A DNA stretch of 33,499 bases from positions 1-33,499 of IMG/VR virus record IMGVR_UViG_3300017917_003111. The stretch is one strand, 5' to 3'. The DNA comes from a virus. A program made the translations under genes and the position numbers. Below are positions 28,153 to 33,499 of the stretch, in pieces (within the stretch, counting starts at the first letter, position 1; the number at the start of each line of letters is the position of its first letter). The notes below the pieces were generated by a model. It made no database searches. It had not been told where the DNA came from and worked only from the letters and a program-made list of their open reading frames with translations.

Positions 28153-28196
28153 TTGACAGAGTTTTTAACTGATGCTATAATATATACATATATTAT
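28153..28196 (+). promoter_or_regulatory. Consensus sigma-70-like promoter with palindrome over the start site
   Basis: TTGACA (28153-28158), 17-base spacer, TATAAT (28176-28181). ATAATATAT (28177-28185) and ATATATTAT (28188-28196) form a perfect 9-bp inverted repeat with AC between, covering the -10 box and the expected transcription start. It may be an operator or only AT-rich melting sequence. Confidence 0.82.
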
Positions 28197-28211
28197 TCCC
28201 AAGGGTCTTGA

Positions 28212-29051
28212 ATGAAAATACAGCTGGCTTCTGATCTGCATCTTGAATTCGCAGATGTCATGATCAAAAACAACACAGGCGCAGACGTGCTGATCCTGTC
28301 TGGTGATATCCTTGTGGCAGAAGATCTGCGTAACCAACCAGAAAATCTTGCTTGGGGCGATCTGCCCACAGATGGTCACGGCCGTGCCAAACGCACCATG
28401 CGTTATCGTGATTTCCTACAGCGTGTGAGTTTTCAATTTCCTCACGTGATCTATGTCATGGGCAATCACGAACACTATCACGGACATTTTGACAAAAGCG
28501 TCGAATACATTCGTGATACACTCAATTATCTAAACATCTATAACATTCACGTTCTCGATCGTGATACCAAAAAGATTGACGATGTTACATTTGTAGGTGG
28601 AACAATGTGGACTGACTGTAATCGAGGTGATGCTATGACTCTGTATCATCTTGAACAGTGCATGACAGACTTCCGTGTAATCCGTATCAAGAATGAAGGC
28701 TTCCGTAAATTCTTGCCCATGCGTACAGTTATGGAGTTTACCAAGACTCGTGATTACTTTAAATTGGTAATAGATGAACTCAAAGATCAAAAGGTAGTTG
28801 TATGTTCACATCATGCACCTACTCCTTTGAGCATACACGAAAAGTACAAACAGGATACTTTAATGAATGGCGGATACTCGTCTGATATGAGCGAATTCAT
28901 TCTTGATCGTCCTCAGATTCGAGCATGGACACACGGTCATATGCACGACTGTTTTGATTATCAAATTGGAGATACTCGTGTGATGTGTAATCCTCACGGA
29001 TATCCTGGAGAGAATCCTTATTTCAATTTCGACTTTACATTCGAGGTATAA
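28212..29051 (+). CDS. Calcineurin-like metallophosphoesterase
   Basis: A 279-residue enzyme with the complete metallophosphoesterase motif set: QLASDLHLEF (D-x-H), LILSGDIL (G-D), YVMGNHEHYHG (G-N-H-E), VCSHHAPT (H) and THGHMHDCF (G-H-x-H). It binds two metal ions and cleaves phosphoester bonds; the substrate (nucleic acid, nucleotide or protein phosphate) cannot be read from sequence. Similar enzymes are frequent in T4-like phages. A strong promoter lies 31 bases upstream and AAGGG acts as ribosome-binding site. The stop directly precedes the next gene. Confidence 0.93.
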   Translation: MKIQLASDLHLEFADVMIKNNTGADVLILSGDILVAEDLRNQPENLAWGDLPTDGHGRAKRTMRYRDFLQRVSFQFPHVIYVMGNHEHYHGHFDKSVEYIRDTLNYLNIYNIHVLDRDTKKIDDVTFVGGTMWTDCNRGDAMTLYHLEQCMTDFRVIRIKNEGFRKFLPMRTVMEFTKTRDYFKLVIDELKDQKVVVCSHHAPTPLSIHEKYKQDTLMNGGYSSDMSEFILDRPQIRAWTHGHMHDCFDYQIGDTRVMCNPHGYPGENPYFNFDFTFEV

Positions 29052-29291
29052 ATGGCATCTACACTATATCAGCCTGCTCAACCAGAATACTTGTTAGACA
29101 CAAATATCTCCTTCAATCCTTTACATACTAACAGCCTTAGTATGATCGCCGGCGGCACCGAAATGCTTCGAGTAGCACCGGATGGATTTTATGTCCGTGG
29201 TGTCAAAGTTCCTGCAGATGACCAAGAAGCTCGAACAGTCTACGAAGCGTTCAAACAGTATTTGGTTTGGGCAGAGTTAAATCGTCGATAA
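29052..29291 (+). CDS. Small conserved phage protein, 79 aa
   Basis: A 79-residue protein. The second half, MLRVAPDGFYVRGVKVPADD followed by QEARTVYEAFKQYLVW, is a very recurrent sequence in small proteins of T4-like phages and some jumbo phages, with no known function. The N-terminal half (SFNPLHTNSLSM) is less conserved. It starts on the base after the metallophosphoesterase stop, so the two are co-translated. Confidence 0.8.
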   Translation: MASTLYQPAQPEYLLDTNISFNPLHTNSLSMIAGGTEMLRVAPDGFYVRGVKVPADDQEARTVYEAFKQYLVWAELNRR

Positions 29292-29295
29292 CTGA

Positions 29296-29324
29296 TTGAC
29301 AAAATCACTGAATGATGCTATAAT
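29296..29324 (+). promoter_or_regulatory. Consensus sigma-70-like promoter
   Basis: TTGACA (29296-29301), 17-base spacer, TATAAT (29319-29324). The spacer ends TGATGC, exactly as in the promoter at 28153. It drives the long array of small genes that runs to the right edge. Confidence 0.85.
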
Positions 29325-29347
29325 AGTATATCATTGAAAGGAGCTCT

Positions 29348-29515
29348 ATGGTACTGTTTTATCTTATATTTGGCATATTGGCTATATTCTTCGCTGGTGT
29401 TAATTTGGGCATGTGCATCAAAGACAGCGATTTGAAAGATTGGTTTATCAGTGTCATGGGAGCCTTTTTTGGCATCTACTTGATTATTTCTGCAATTGGA
29501 AGGATTGTGCTATGA
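29348..29515 (+). CDS. Small two-span membrane protein, 55 aa
   Basis: A 55-codon frame with a strong ribosome-binding site (AAAGGAGCTCT) right after the promoter. Two hydrophobic segments (VLFYLIFGILAIFFAGVNLG and FISVMGAFFGIYLIISAIG) flank a charged loop (KDSDLKD). No family recognised. Its stop overlaps the next start as ATGA. Confidence 0.72.
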   Translation: MVLFYLIFGILAIFFAGVNLGMCIKDSDLKDWFISVMGAFFGIYLIISAIGRIVL

Positions 29516-30138
29516 TTACTCTTAAAGATTTTATGGAAGTGGTTGATTTCAAAATCACAGAAGGCAGTGACTACTGTTGGGATTGTTTTGGCCCTAATGC
29601 CTATACCTTGACCTCTTGGAATGGTGAACATGACGGTCACAGCCTCAGTATCACATTCGATACAAAATTTCACACTGTGTATCAGGTAGAAGCATTTGAT
29701 TATCAAAATAATCGTGCTTATAGATTGATGCACCCTGACTGTGTTGAAGACTATCAAAACGAAGCAGACATGCGTCAAGTTGATCCCGACGAGGCCTGGG
29801 ACGGTGTCAAATTTGTTGATCTCGAAACAGAAGAAGATTGGCTTAAAAAAGCCCAGGCTATCGTAGTAGGTGAGGACTATGATACTCGTGTTGATATACC
29901 TTTGCGTTTAGATGACGATCATCTGTTTGAATTAATGAAACAGGCACACGAGCGTGACATGACCTTCAATGAATTCGTTGAACAAGCTCTGAAAGATTTT
30001 ATAGAAGAGCATAGACATCTATTAGATCGCCCTGAAATTCAAAGTCCTCCATTTCCTGCAACAAACTTTACGCAAGAAGAGGCTCGTGAAGCTGTGCGTA
30101 AAGCGCAGAAAAAACTAAAGAAAAAAGATCGTGGATAA
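29512..30138 (+). CDS. Conserved phage protein, 208 aa
   Basis: A 208-residue acidic protein beginning MITLKDFMEVVDFKITEGSD. An N-terminal beta-rich part (about 1-75: YCWDCFGPNAYTLTSWNGEHD, LSITFD, VYQVEAFDYQ) is followed by acidic linkers and a C-terminal segment DTRVDIPLRLDDDHLFELM / KQAHERDMTFNEFVEQALKD that has the strand-helix-helix look of a ribbon-helix-helix DNA-binding domain. The Lys-rich end (KKLKKKDRG) would suit nucleic-acid binding. I recall related hypothetical proteins in T4-like phages. The start at 29512 on the ATGA overlap is preferred over an upstream open frame inside the previous gene. Confidence 0.8.
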   Translation: MITLKDFMEVVDFKITEGSDYCWDCFGPNAYTLTSWNGEHDGHSLSITFDTKFHTVYQVEAFDYQNNRAYRLMHPDCVEDYQNEADMRQVDPDEAWDGVKFVDLETEEDWLKKAQAIVVGEDYDTRVDIPLRLDDDHLFELMKQAHERDMTFNEFVEQALKDFIEEHRHLLDRPEIQSPPFPATNFTQEEAREAVRKAQKKLKKKDRG

Positions 30139-30451
30139 GCAAGACTTTATCAACAAGCTCAAAGGTGTGCAGTATATCGTGATCAATGACTGCTACGGCG
30201 GCTTTGGTCTGAGCAATCGTGCTATGCAAGAATACCGCAGACTGGCTGGTATCACTGACTCCAGTTTCTGCGATAGAGATATTCCTCGTGACGATCCCTA
30301 CTTGGTACAGTTGGTACGAGAGTTAGGTATGGCTGCTAACGGTGCTCATGCCAATTTAAAAATTGTAGAAATTCCGGGCGATGTTGACTGGCTGGTGCAA
30401 GAATATGATGGTGCAGAATGGATAGCGGAAGTTCACAGAACGTGGAGTTAA
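30131..30451 (+). CDS. Conserved hypothetical protein, 106 aa
   Basis: A 106-residue protein with YIVINDCYGGFGLSNRAMQEY near the start and LKIVEIPGDVDWLVQEYDG / AEWIAEVHRTW at the end. This is a widespread small family in phages and bacteria without known function as far as I know. It begins with GTG, overlapping the preceding gene by 8 bases, and overlaps the next gene by 34 bases. Confidence 0.8.
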   Translation: MDKQDFINKLKGVQYIVINDCYGGFGLSNRAMQEYRRLAGITDSSFCDRDIPRDDPYLVQLVRELGMAANGAHANLKIVEIPGDVDWLVQEYDGAEWIAEVHRTWS

Positions 30452-30648
30452 TTCGAATCAGTTTTGACAGAGATCATTATCATTTACAAAATGATATGAT
30501 AGATTGGTGTCAACGAAAGTTCGGCTACGGACACTGGAATAAAAATATTGGTGAAAATAAATGGAGTGTAGAAAGCATGTTTGGTCACACTCATTTTTAT
30601 TTTCGTGAAGAACGTGACGCAGTCTTGTTTACACTGACATGGCGATAG
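30418..30648 (+). CDS. Small 'LRW-motif' family protein 1
   Basis: 76 residues. It shows the family plan: a helix with Trp-Cys (NDMIDWCQRKFGYGHW), an aromatic strand (HTHFYFREE) and the end DAVLFTLTWR. Seven other proteins in the window end in the same way. Function unknown. The ATG at 30418 overlaps the previous gene by 34 bases; translational coupling is likely. Confidence 0.72.
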   Translation: MDSGSSQNVELIRISFDRDHYHLQNDMIDWCQRKFGYGHWNKNIGENKWSVESMFGHTHFYFREERDAVLFTLTWR

Positions 30649-30652
30649 GATT

Positions 30653-30964
30653 ATGACTAAAGCTGTTATCCTAACTACCTATCAATGGGCAAATATCGTA
30701 GAAGAAATTAAAAAGCGAGAAAAGCCCAGCGTTGTTCTTTCACGTGGTAAAATGCGTGATGTATTGGGATTTACACCTCGACATCATGAAGAATGGGTTA
30801 AGTTTGCGGATGCCAAAGTTCGCGACCCGGATGAGGAATGGCTCTATGAAGGTGCGGAAGGATATTTTGCGGGCAAGAAACATCAGCGCACAGTTCACTT
30901 AGACTTTTATGATGAACAGAAACGTACAATGTTCTTGTTGAAATATGGCGATTGGATTCGGTAA
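30653..30964 (+). CDS. Small 'LRW-motif' family protein 2, divergent
   Basis: 103 residues, longer than its relatives. The N-terminal part (AVILTTYQWANIVEEIKKREKPSVVL) has no visible relation to the others, but the end (QRTVHLDFYDEQKRTMFLLKYGDWIR) fits the family: strand, acidic turn, then [MF]-F-L-L-[KR]-[WY]-G. The Trp-Cys helix is replaced by FTPRHHEEWVKF. AGGATT precedes the ATG, 4 bases after the previous stop. Confidence 0.7.
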   Translation: MTKAVILTTYQWANIVEEIKKREKPSVVLSRGKMRDVLGFTPRHHEEWVKFADAKVRDPDEEWLYEGAEGYFAGKKHQRTVHLDFYDEQKRTMFLLKYGDWIR

Positions 30965-31214
30965 CAAATTGAAAACTGCTACATTGGACGAAGTTATGTT
31001 AACTCGAGCTCGCGAAATTTGGAGCCATCGAGTAAACTTCGACTCTGTGAGCATAGAAAATAAACATCTAATGAATTCGTGGTGTGAAAAGAACTGTCGA
31101 GGTATATGGCGAGCAGAAACTTATTTTGCCTTATACTGGCAATTCACTGATGAACAAGATGCCACAATGTTTACATTACGTTGGGGTTCAGCACAGGGAA
31201 ATAAATTAAAATGA
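30945..31214 (+). CDS. Small 'LRW-motif' family protein 3
   Basis: 89 residues. Trp-Cys helix MNSWCEKNCRGIW, aromatic strand ALYWQFTDEQ and DATMFTLRWG, followed by an extra tail SAQGNKLK. It overlaps its upstream neighbour by 20 bases and the next gene by 4 (ATGA). Function unknown. Confidence 0.72.
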   Translation: MAIGFGNKLKTATLDEVMLTRAREIWSHRVNFDSVSIENKHLMNSWCEKNCRGIWRAETYFALYWQFTDEQDATMFTLRWGSAQGNKLK

Positions 31215-31603
31215 CCAAACGAACTCTGCGCCGTAAAGTGATCATCAGAGAGTATGACTTTCACAAAGTCAAGGCAGATGCTTTGTCAGTGGGGTTTGCG
31301 ACTCAATATGTTCTTTATGATAGAGCAGAGTTCACTCCTTTAAATCAAGAAAATTTAGAAAAGCTCAAATTAATAGACATTTTAAAAAGTAAAAAATCAG
31401 TGTTGTCTACTACAGAATTAAATCTTCAGTTTCCTGCAATGACTCTTTACCAGCTTAGAGATTATCTGTATAATGAAAAATACTATAACTGGGATGTTAC
31501 CATAGACGAAGATGGATATCTATGTGTACAATCTCGCAAGAATACTCCTAAGAGTCGTATCGGTTGGGGTGTATTTGAAAAGGACTTAGAAAGTAGATTA
31601 TGA
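31211..31603 (+). CDS. Hypothetical basic protein, 130 aa, not of the array family
   Basis: 130 residues. It begins TKRTLRRKVIIREYDFHKVK and contains a helical part (LEKLKLIDILKSKKSVLSTTEL, MTLYQLRDYLYNEKYY) that could be a winged-helix-like fold, followed by a strand pair (WDVTIDEDGYLCVQSR). It lacks the LRW end. It starts on an ATGA overlap and ends in one. No family recognised. Confidence 0.68.
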   Translation: MTKRTLRRKVIIREYDFHKVKADALSVGFATQYVLYDRAEFTPLNQENLEKLKLIDILKSKKSVLSTTELNLQFPAMTLYQLRDYLYNEKYYNWDVTIDEDGYLCVQSRKNTPKSRIGWGVFEKDLESRL

Positions 31604-31857
31604 ACATGCAAGAACAAATCGTTAAAGAACTCGGAGATAAAATGCATAGTGCTATGGACTTCGAAATACTGGCAGATGTCTTGTGTAGATTTGGTTGGCA
31701 TAGGATTGACCTTGATAGATTCACAGACAATCATCACGCTATAGATATCACATATTGGTTAGAGAATAATTGCAAGAGCAGTTATCATCGGGAAGGTAGA
31801 TACTTTTTATTCGAGAATGCTGGAGATGCTGTACTGTTTGCTTTGAGGTGGAAATGA
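31600..31857 (+). CDS. Small 'LRW-motif' family protein 4
   Basis: 85 residues. The helix has Trp-Leu instead of Trp-Cys (DITYWLENNCKSSYH), then strand RYFLFENAG and the end DAVLFALRWK. The end codons AGG TGG also form the ribosome-binding site of the next gene. ATGA overlaps on both sides. Function unknown. Confidence 0.75.
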   Translation: MNMQEQIVKELGDKMHSAMDFEILADVLCRFGWHRIDLDRFTDNHHAIDITYWLENNCKSSYHREGRYFLFENAGDAVLFALRWK

Positions 31858-32075
31858 CATTTCGAGAAACAGACTGGCCTTATGTATGTTATACCAAGCA
31901 TGATTGGATAGACGTGGCTGACTGGTGTGCCGTTAATATTGGAGATTTTGATCGAGATTGGTATAAGTTAGGTGAGGATTCTTTGGCACAGTTTTTAAAC
32001 AAAGACTACAAGAGTACATATTATTTTCGAAGATCTGAAGATGCTACTATGTTTTTATTGAGGTGGGGATGTTAA
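31854..32075 (+). CDS. Small 'LRW-motif' family protein 5
   Basis: 73 residues. Helix DVADWCAVNIGDFDRDWY, strand STYYFRRSE and the end DATMFLLRWGC: the most typical member. The ATG at 31854 overlaps the previous stop as ATGA; a GTG two codons earlier is less likely. Function unknown. Confidence 0.75.
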   Translation: MTFRETDWPYVCYTKHDWIDVADWCAVNIGDFDRDWYKLGEDSLAQFLNKDYKSTYYFRRSEDATMFLLRWGC

Positions 32076-32293
32076 TGCCAATTGAAGGCGAATACAAAAT
32101 CGCCTATGAAAATGTCAATCGCAGGTGCATCAACAAATACGGATACAGTCCTATTACACCTCGTATGATGGGTGCATGGTGGAGAGAAGAAACTGGATTA
32201 AATTTAGTCTACGATGGAATGAACAAAGTTTTGTGTATTGATTTTCCTGACTATCACGATGCTACTTTTTTCTTATTAAAATATGGGAATTAA
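32075..32293 (+). CDS. Small 'LRW-motif' family protein 6
   Basis: 72 residues. Helix region VNRRCINKYGYSPITPRMMGAWW, strand KVLCIDFPDYH and the end DATFFLLKYGN. The start at 32075 (TAATG overlap) is preferred because GGGG at 32065-32068 is 6 bases away; an ATG at 32069 is also in frame. Function unknown. Confidence 0.72.
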   Translation: MPIEGEYKIAYENVNRRCINKYGYSPITPRMMGAWWREETGLNLVYDGMNKVLCIDFPDYHDATFFLLKYGN

Positions 32294-32468
32294 TTTTAGA
32301 GGACCTCAAGGGCCCTGGGAGCCCATGTTTGCTTGGAAACCAGTGCGAGATATTCACGGACGTTGGTGTTGGTTAAAAAAGATTTATCGTAGAGAACGGA
32401 ATAGAATGGTATGGCCTCCACAGGGTTATGAGTATGGCAATGCGTTTGATGTATTAAAAGATATATGA
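32283..32468 (+). CDS. Small conserved phage protein, 61 aa
   Basis: 61 residues, rich in Trp, Pro and Arg: GPQGPWEPMFAWKPVRDIHG, WCWLKKIYRRERNRMVWPPQ, then GYEYGNAFDVLKD. This pattern recurs in small proteins of T4-like phages as I recall. Not a member of the LRW family. Overlaps the previous gene by 11 bases and the next by 4. Confidence 0.75.
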   Translation: MGINFRGPQGPWEPMFAWKPVRDIHGRWCWLKKIYRRERNRMVWPPQGYEYGNAFDVLKDI

Positions 32469-32644
32469 TAGGTAAATTCGTGTTCACCGATTTAACTGCT
32501 ATTATAGCAGATTACAAATATTATGCAGATAATGAATTTTCCATCGACAACTGGTTAGAAAACCACGACAGCGAAAGAATAGGAATGGTTATAAAGTTCG
32601 ATAGTGAACATACTAAGATGATGTTCATAATGAGATGGGTATAA
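32465..32644 (+). CDS. Small 'LRW-motif' family protein 7, minimal
   Basis: 59 residues, the shortest member. Helix SIDNWLENHDSERIG, strand MVIKFDSEH and the end TKMMFIMRWV. It starts on the ATGA overlap with the previous gene and ends 1 base before the next. Function unknown. Confidence 0.7.
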   Translation: MIGKFVFTDLTAIIADYKYYADNEFSIDNWLENHDSERIGMVIKFDSEHTKMMFIMRWV

Positions 32645-32645
32645 T

Positions 32646-33059
32646 GTGGGACGTGATATGGGACGTGTTAAAGAAAGTATTGCCTGGCCCTATGCGCAGG
32701 ATAGAACATCAGAGATTAATCAACATCTTGCGGACAGGTACTACACGTACAGGCCAGACAGAAAATACGGGCCCCCGATAATGAAGTACAACCTAATAGG
32801 TGATCGTGTGGAAGAAGCTAAAACAGTGGTAGTGCATAAATTCACAATGGGAGATGTTGAGGATCCAGATCTCTATGCTGCTCAACCTTTGAGCGAATGG
32901 GAACATTCAGAACAAGGACAATGGGTAATGAAGAATGCCTGCGATACTCCCACTTGGTATAGAGAAGCAGATACAGTGTCATTCGGGTATAAGTACGTGA
33001 TAAGAGCCAAGTTTATGGGACCAGCTCTAACGGAATGGTTATTAAAACATGGTGTTTGA
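32646..33059 (+). CDS. Conserved phage protein, 137 aa
   Basis: 137 residues. HKFTMGDVEDPDLYAAQPL and WEHSEQGQWVMKNACDTPTW are recurrent in conserved proteins of T4-like phages; the end YVIRAKFMGPALTEWLLKHG has a C-terminal strand-helix pattern. Function unknown. The start is uncertain: GTG at 32646 or ATG at 32658. The motif TGGGACGTG occurs twice at the start. It overlaps the next gene by 11 bases. Confidence 0.75.
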   Translation: MGRDMGRVKESIAWPYAQDRTSEINQHLADRYYTYRPDRKYGPPIMKYNLIGDRVEEAKTVVVHKFTMGDVEDPDLYAAQPLSEWEHSEQGQWVMKNACDTPTWYREADTVSFGYKYVIRAKFMGPALTEWLLKHGV

Positions 33060-33309
33060 CACAGACCCGACTACAACAATACTCCGAGCCCAAAAGGCAG
33101 AAGAGCATCTCAAGGTAGATCAACGACTGATGCAACTGTTAGAAACCTATCACTGCATCGTTCTCAAGGATGACGACTTTGCTGACAAGCTCACTTGGTG
33201 TTTGGAACACTGTCAAAATAAATTCCGTGACTTGAGCGATCCAAATGGCCGTGCTTGGTATTTCCAAAATGAACAAGATGCTTCTATGTTTGCTATGAAG
33301 TGGTCATGA
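33049..33309 (+). CDS. Small 'LRW-motif' family protein 8
   Basis: 86 residues. An N-terminal helix (TTTILRAQKAEEHLKVDQRLM) precedes the family part: KLTWCLEHCQNKF, strand AWYFQNEQ and the end DASMFAMKWS. It overlaps its upstream neighbour by 11 bases and the next start by ATGA. Function unknown. Confidence 0.74.
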   Translation: MVFDTDPTTTILRAQKAEEHLKVDQRLMQLLETYHCIVLKDDDFADKLTWCLEHCQNKFRDLSDPNGRAWYFQNEQDASMFAMKWS

Positions 33310-33499
33310 CAAGAAGAATACTAAACACGGGTAGACAGTTGGGCAAAAGTAACTTTGTGCAAATCGCTCGGTACTTGGAACAGTATATGAAAAGTGCATT
33401 GAAATTAAAAATAGTATGGCGAGAAAAAGGCAAGCTGAGTTTGACAGCTACCTTGCCTGCTCCGGGTCCTCGAGGTTTTGAGTTAGGGCTTGCCGAAAG
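33306..33499 (+). CDS. Hypothetical protein, cut by the right edge
   Basis: A frame starting at 33306 on the ATGA overlap with the previous gene and still open at the end of the window (64 codons seen). The peptide begins MTRRILNTGRQLGKSNFVQ and has a helix YLEQYMKSALKLKIVW followed by beta-strands. No family recognised from this part. Confidence 0.55.
   Translation, partial: MTRRILNTGRQLGKSNFVQIARYLEQYMKSALKLKIVWREKGKLSLTATLPAPGPRGFELGLAE

Noticed and set aside
1-33499. A bacterial chromosomal segment or a prophage rather than a free phage genome.
   Set aside because: There are no chromosomal housekeeping operons, integrase or attachment site; genes are packed with overlaps and have T4-like content. 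DnaK, AhpC and GuaC are best read as captured host genes, though misassembly cannot be excluded from one window.

Overview
The window is a piece of a T4-like (Myoviridae-type) bacteriophage genome. The evidence is tightly packed, mostly co-directional genes with ATGA/TAATG overlaps; a split-type T4-like gene set (class Ia ribonucleotide reductase small subunit, glutaredoxin, DexA-like exonuclease, Hsp20, internal-head-type protein with a gp21-type propeptide); and TAAATA motifs, resembling T4 late promoters, just upstream of predicted virion and envelope genes. The gene content resembles what I know of the pelagimyophages and relatives that infect streamlined aquatic bacteria: two-piece tmRNA, bS21, curli cluster, heme oxygenase. 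A PqqA precursor-peptide gene hints that the host may make PQQ, for example a methylotroph of the Methylophilales, but this host call is inference.

Layout. 1-3.06 kb: end of nrdB, a small gene, glutaredoxin, an Sm-like small protein, an M15-type peptidase-like protein, a DUF454 membrane protein and a small unknown protein. 3.06-3.46 kb: a circularly permuted tmRNA gene. 3.47-6.13 kb: short, separately promoted units: an outer-membrane barrel, AhpC, two micro-ORFs, AhpD, PqqA and a conserved phage protein. 6.14-6.45 kb: a non-coding stretch rich in nested hairpins, a candidate structured RNA. 6.45-8.58 kb: SleB-type cell-wall hydrolase, holin-like membrane protein and three envelope proteins. 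8.59-12.28 kb: a large membrane/coiled-coil protein, a conserved phage protein, ribosomal protein bS21, GMP reductase and a DEDD exonuclease. 12.28-16.31 kb: DnaK, Hsp20, ClpS, heme oxygenase and a ferredoxin-dependent bilin reductase. 16.32-17.70 kb: a probable internal capsid protein. 17.77-27.05 kb: a curli-type surface and signalling cluster (CsgF, CsgG-SH3, curlin-repeat protein, FecR-domain protein, PA14-curlin protein, large outer-membrane protein, CHASE2 adenylate cyclase). 27.19-28.12 kb: four small minus-strand genes, two of them paralogous holin-like membrane proteins. 28.2-33.5 kb: a metallophosphoesterase and then a run of tiny overlapping genes, eight of which share a C-terminal motif of the form DATMFxLRWG.

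How the parts may work together. Several modules manipulate the host rather than build the virion: redox defence (AhpC/AhpD, glutaredoxin), translation rescue and ribosome modification (tmRNA, bS21), proteostasis (DnaK, Hsp20, ClpS), purine recycling (GMP reductase), heme-to-bilin conversion and PQQ precursor supply. The envelope modules (SleB, lipoproteins, curli cluster, two outer-membrane barrels) could remodel the host surface late in infection. The small-protein array is the least explained part and the best candidate for an undescribed system. All product names rest on reading the protein sequences by eye; no database search was run.
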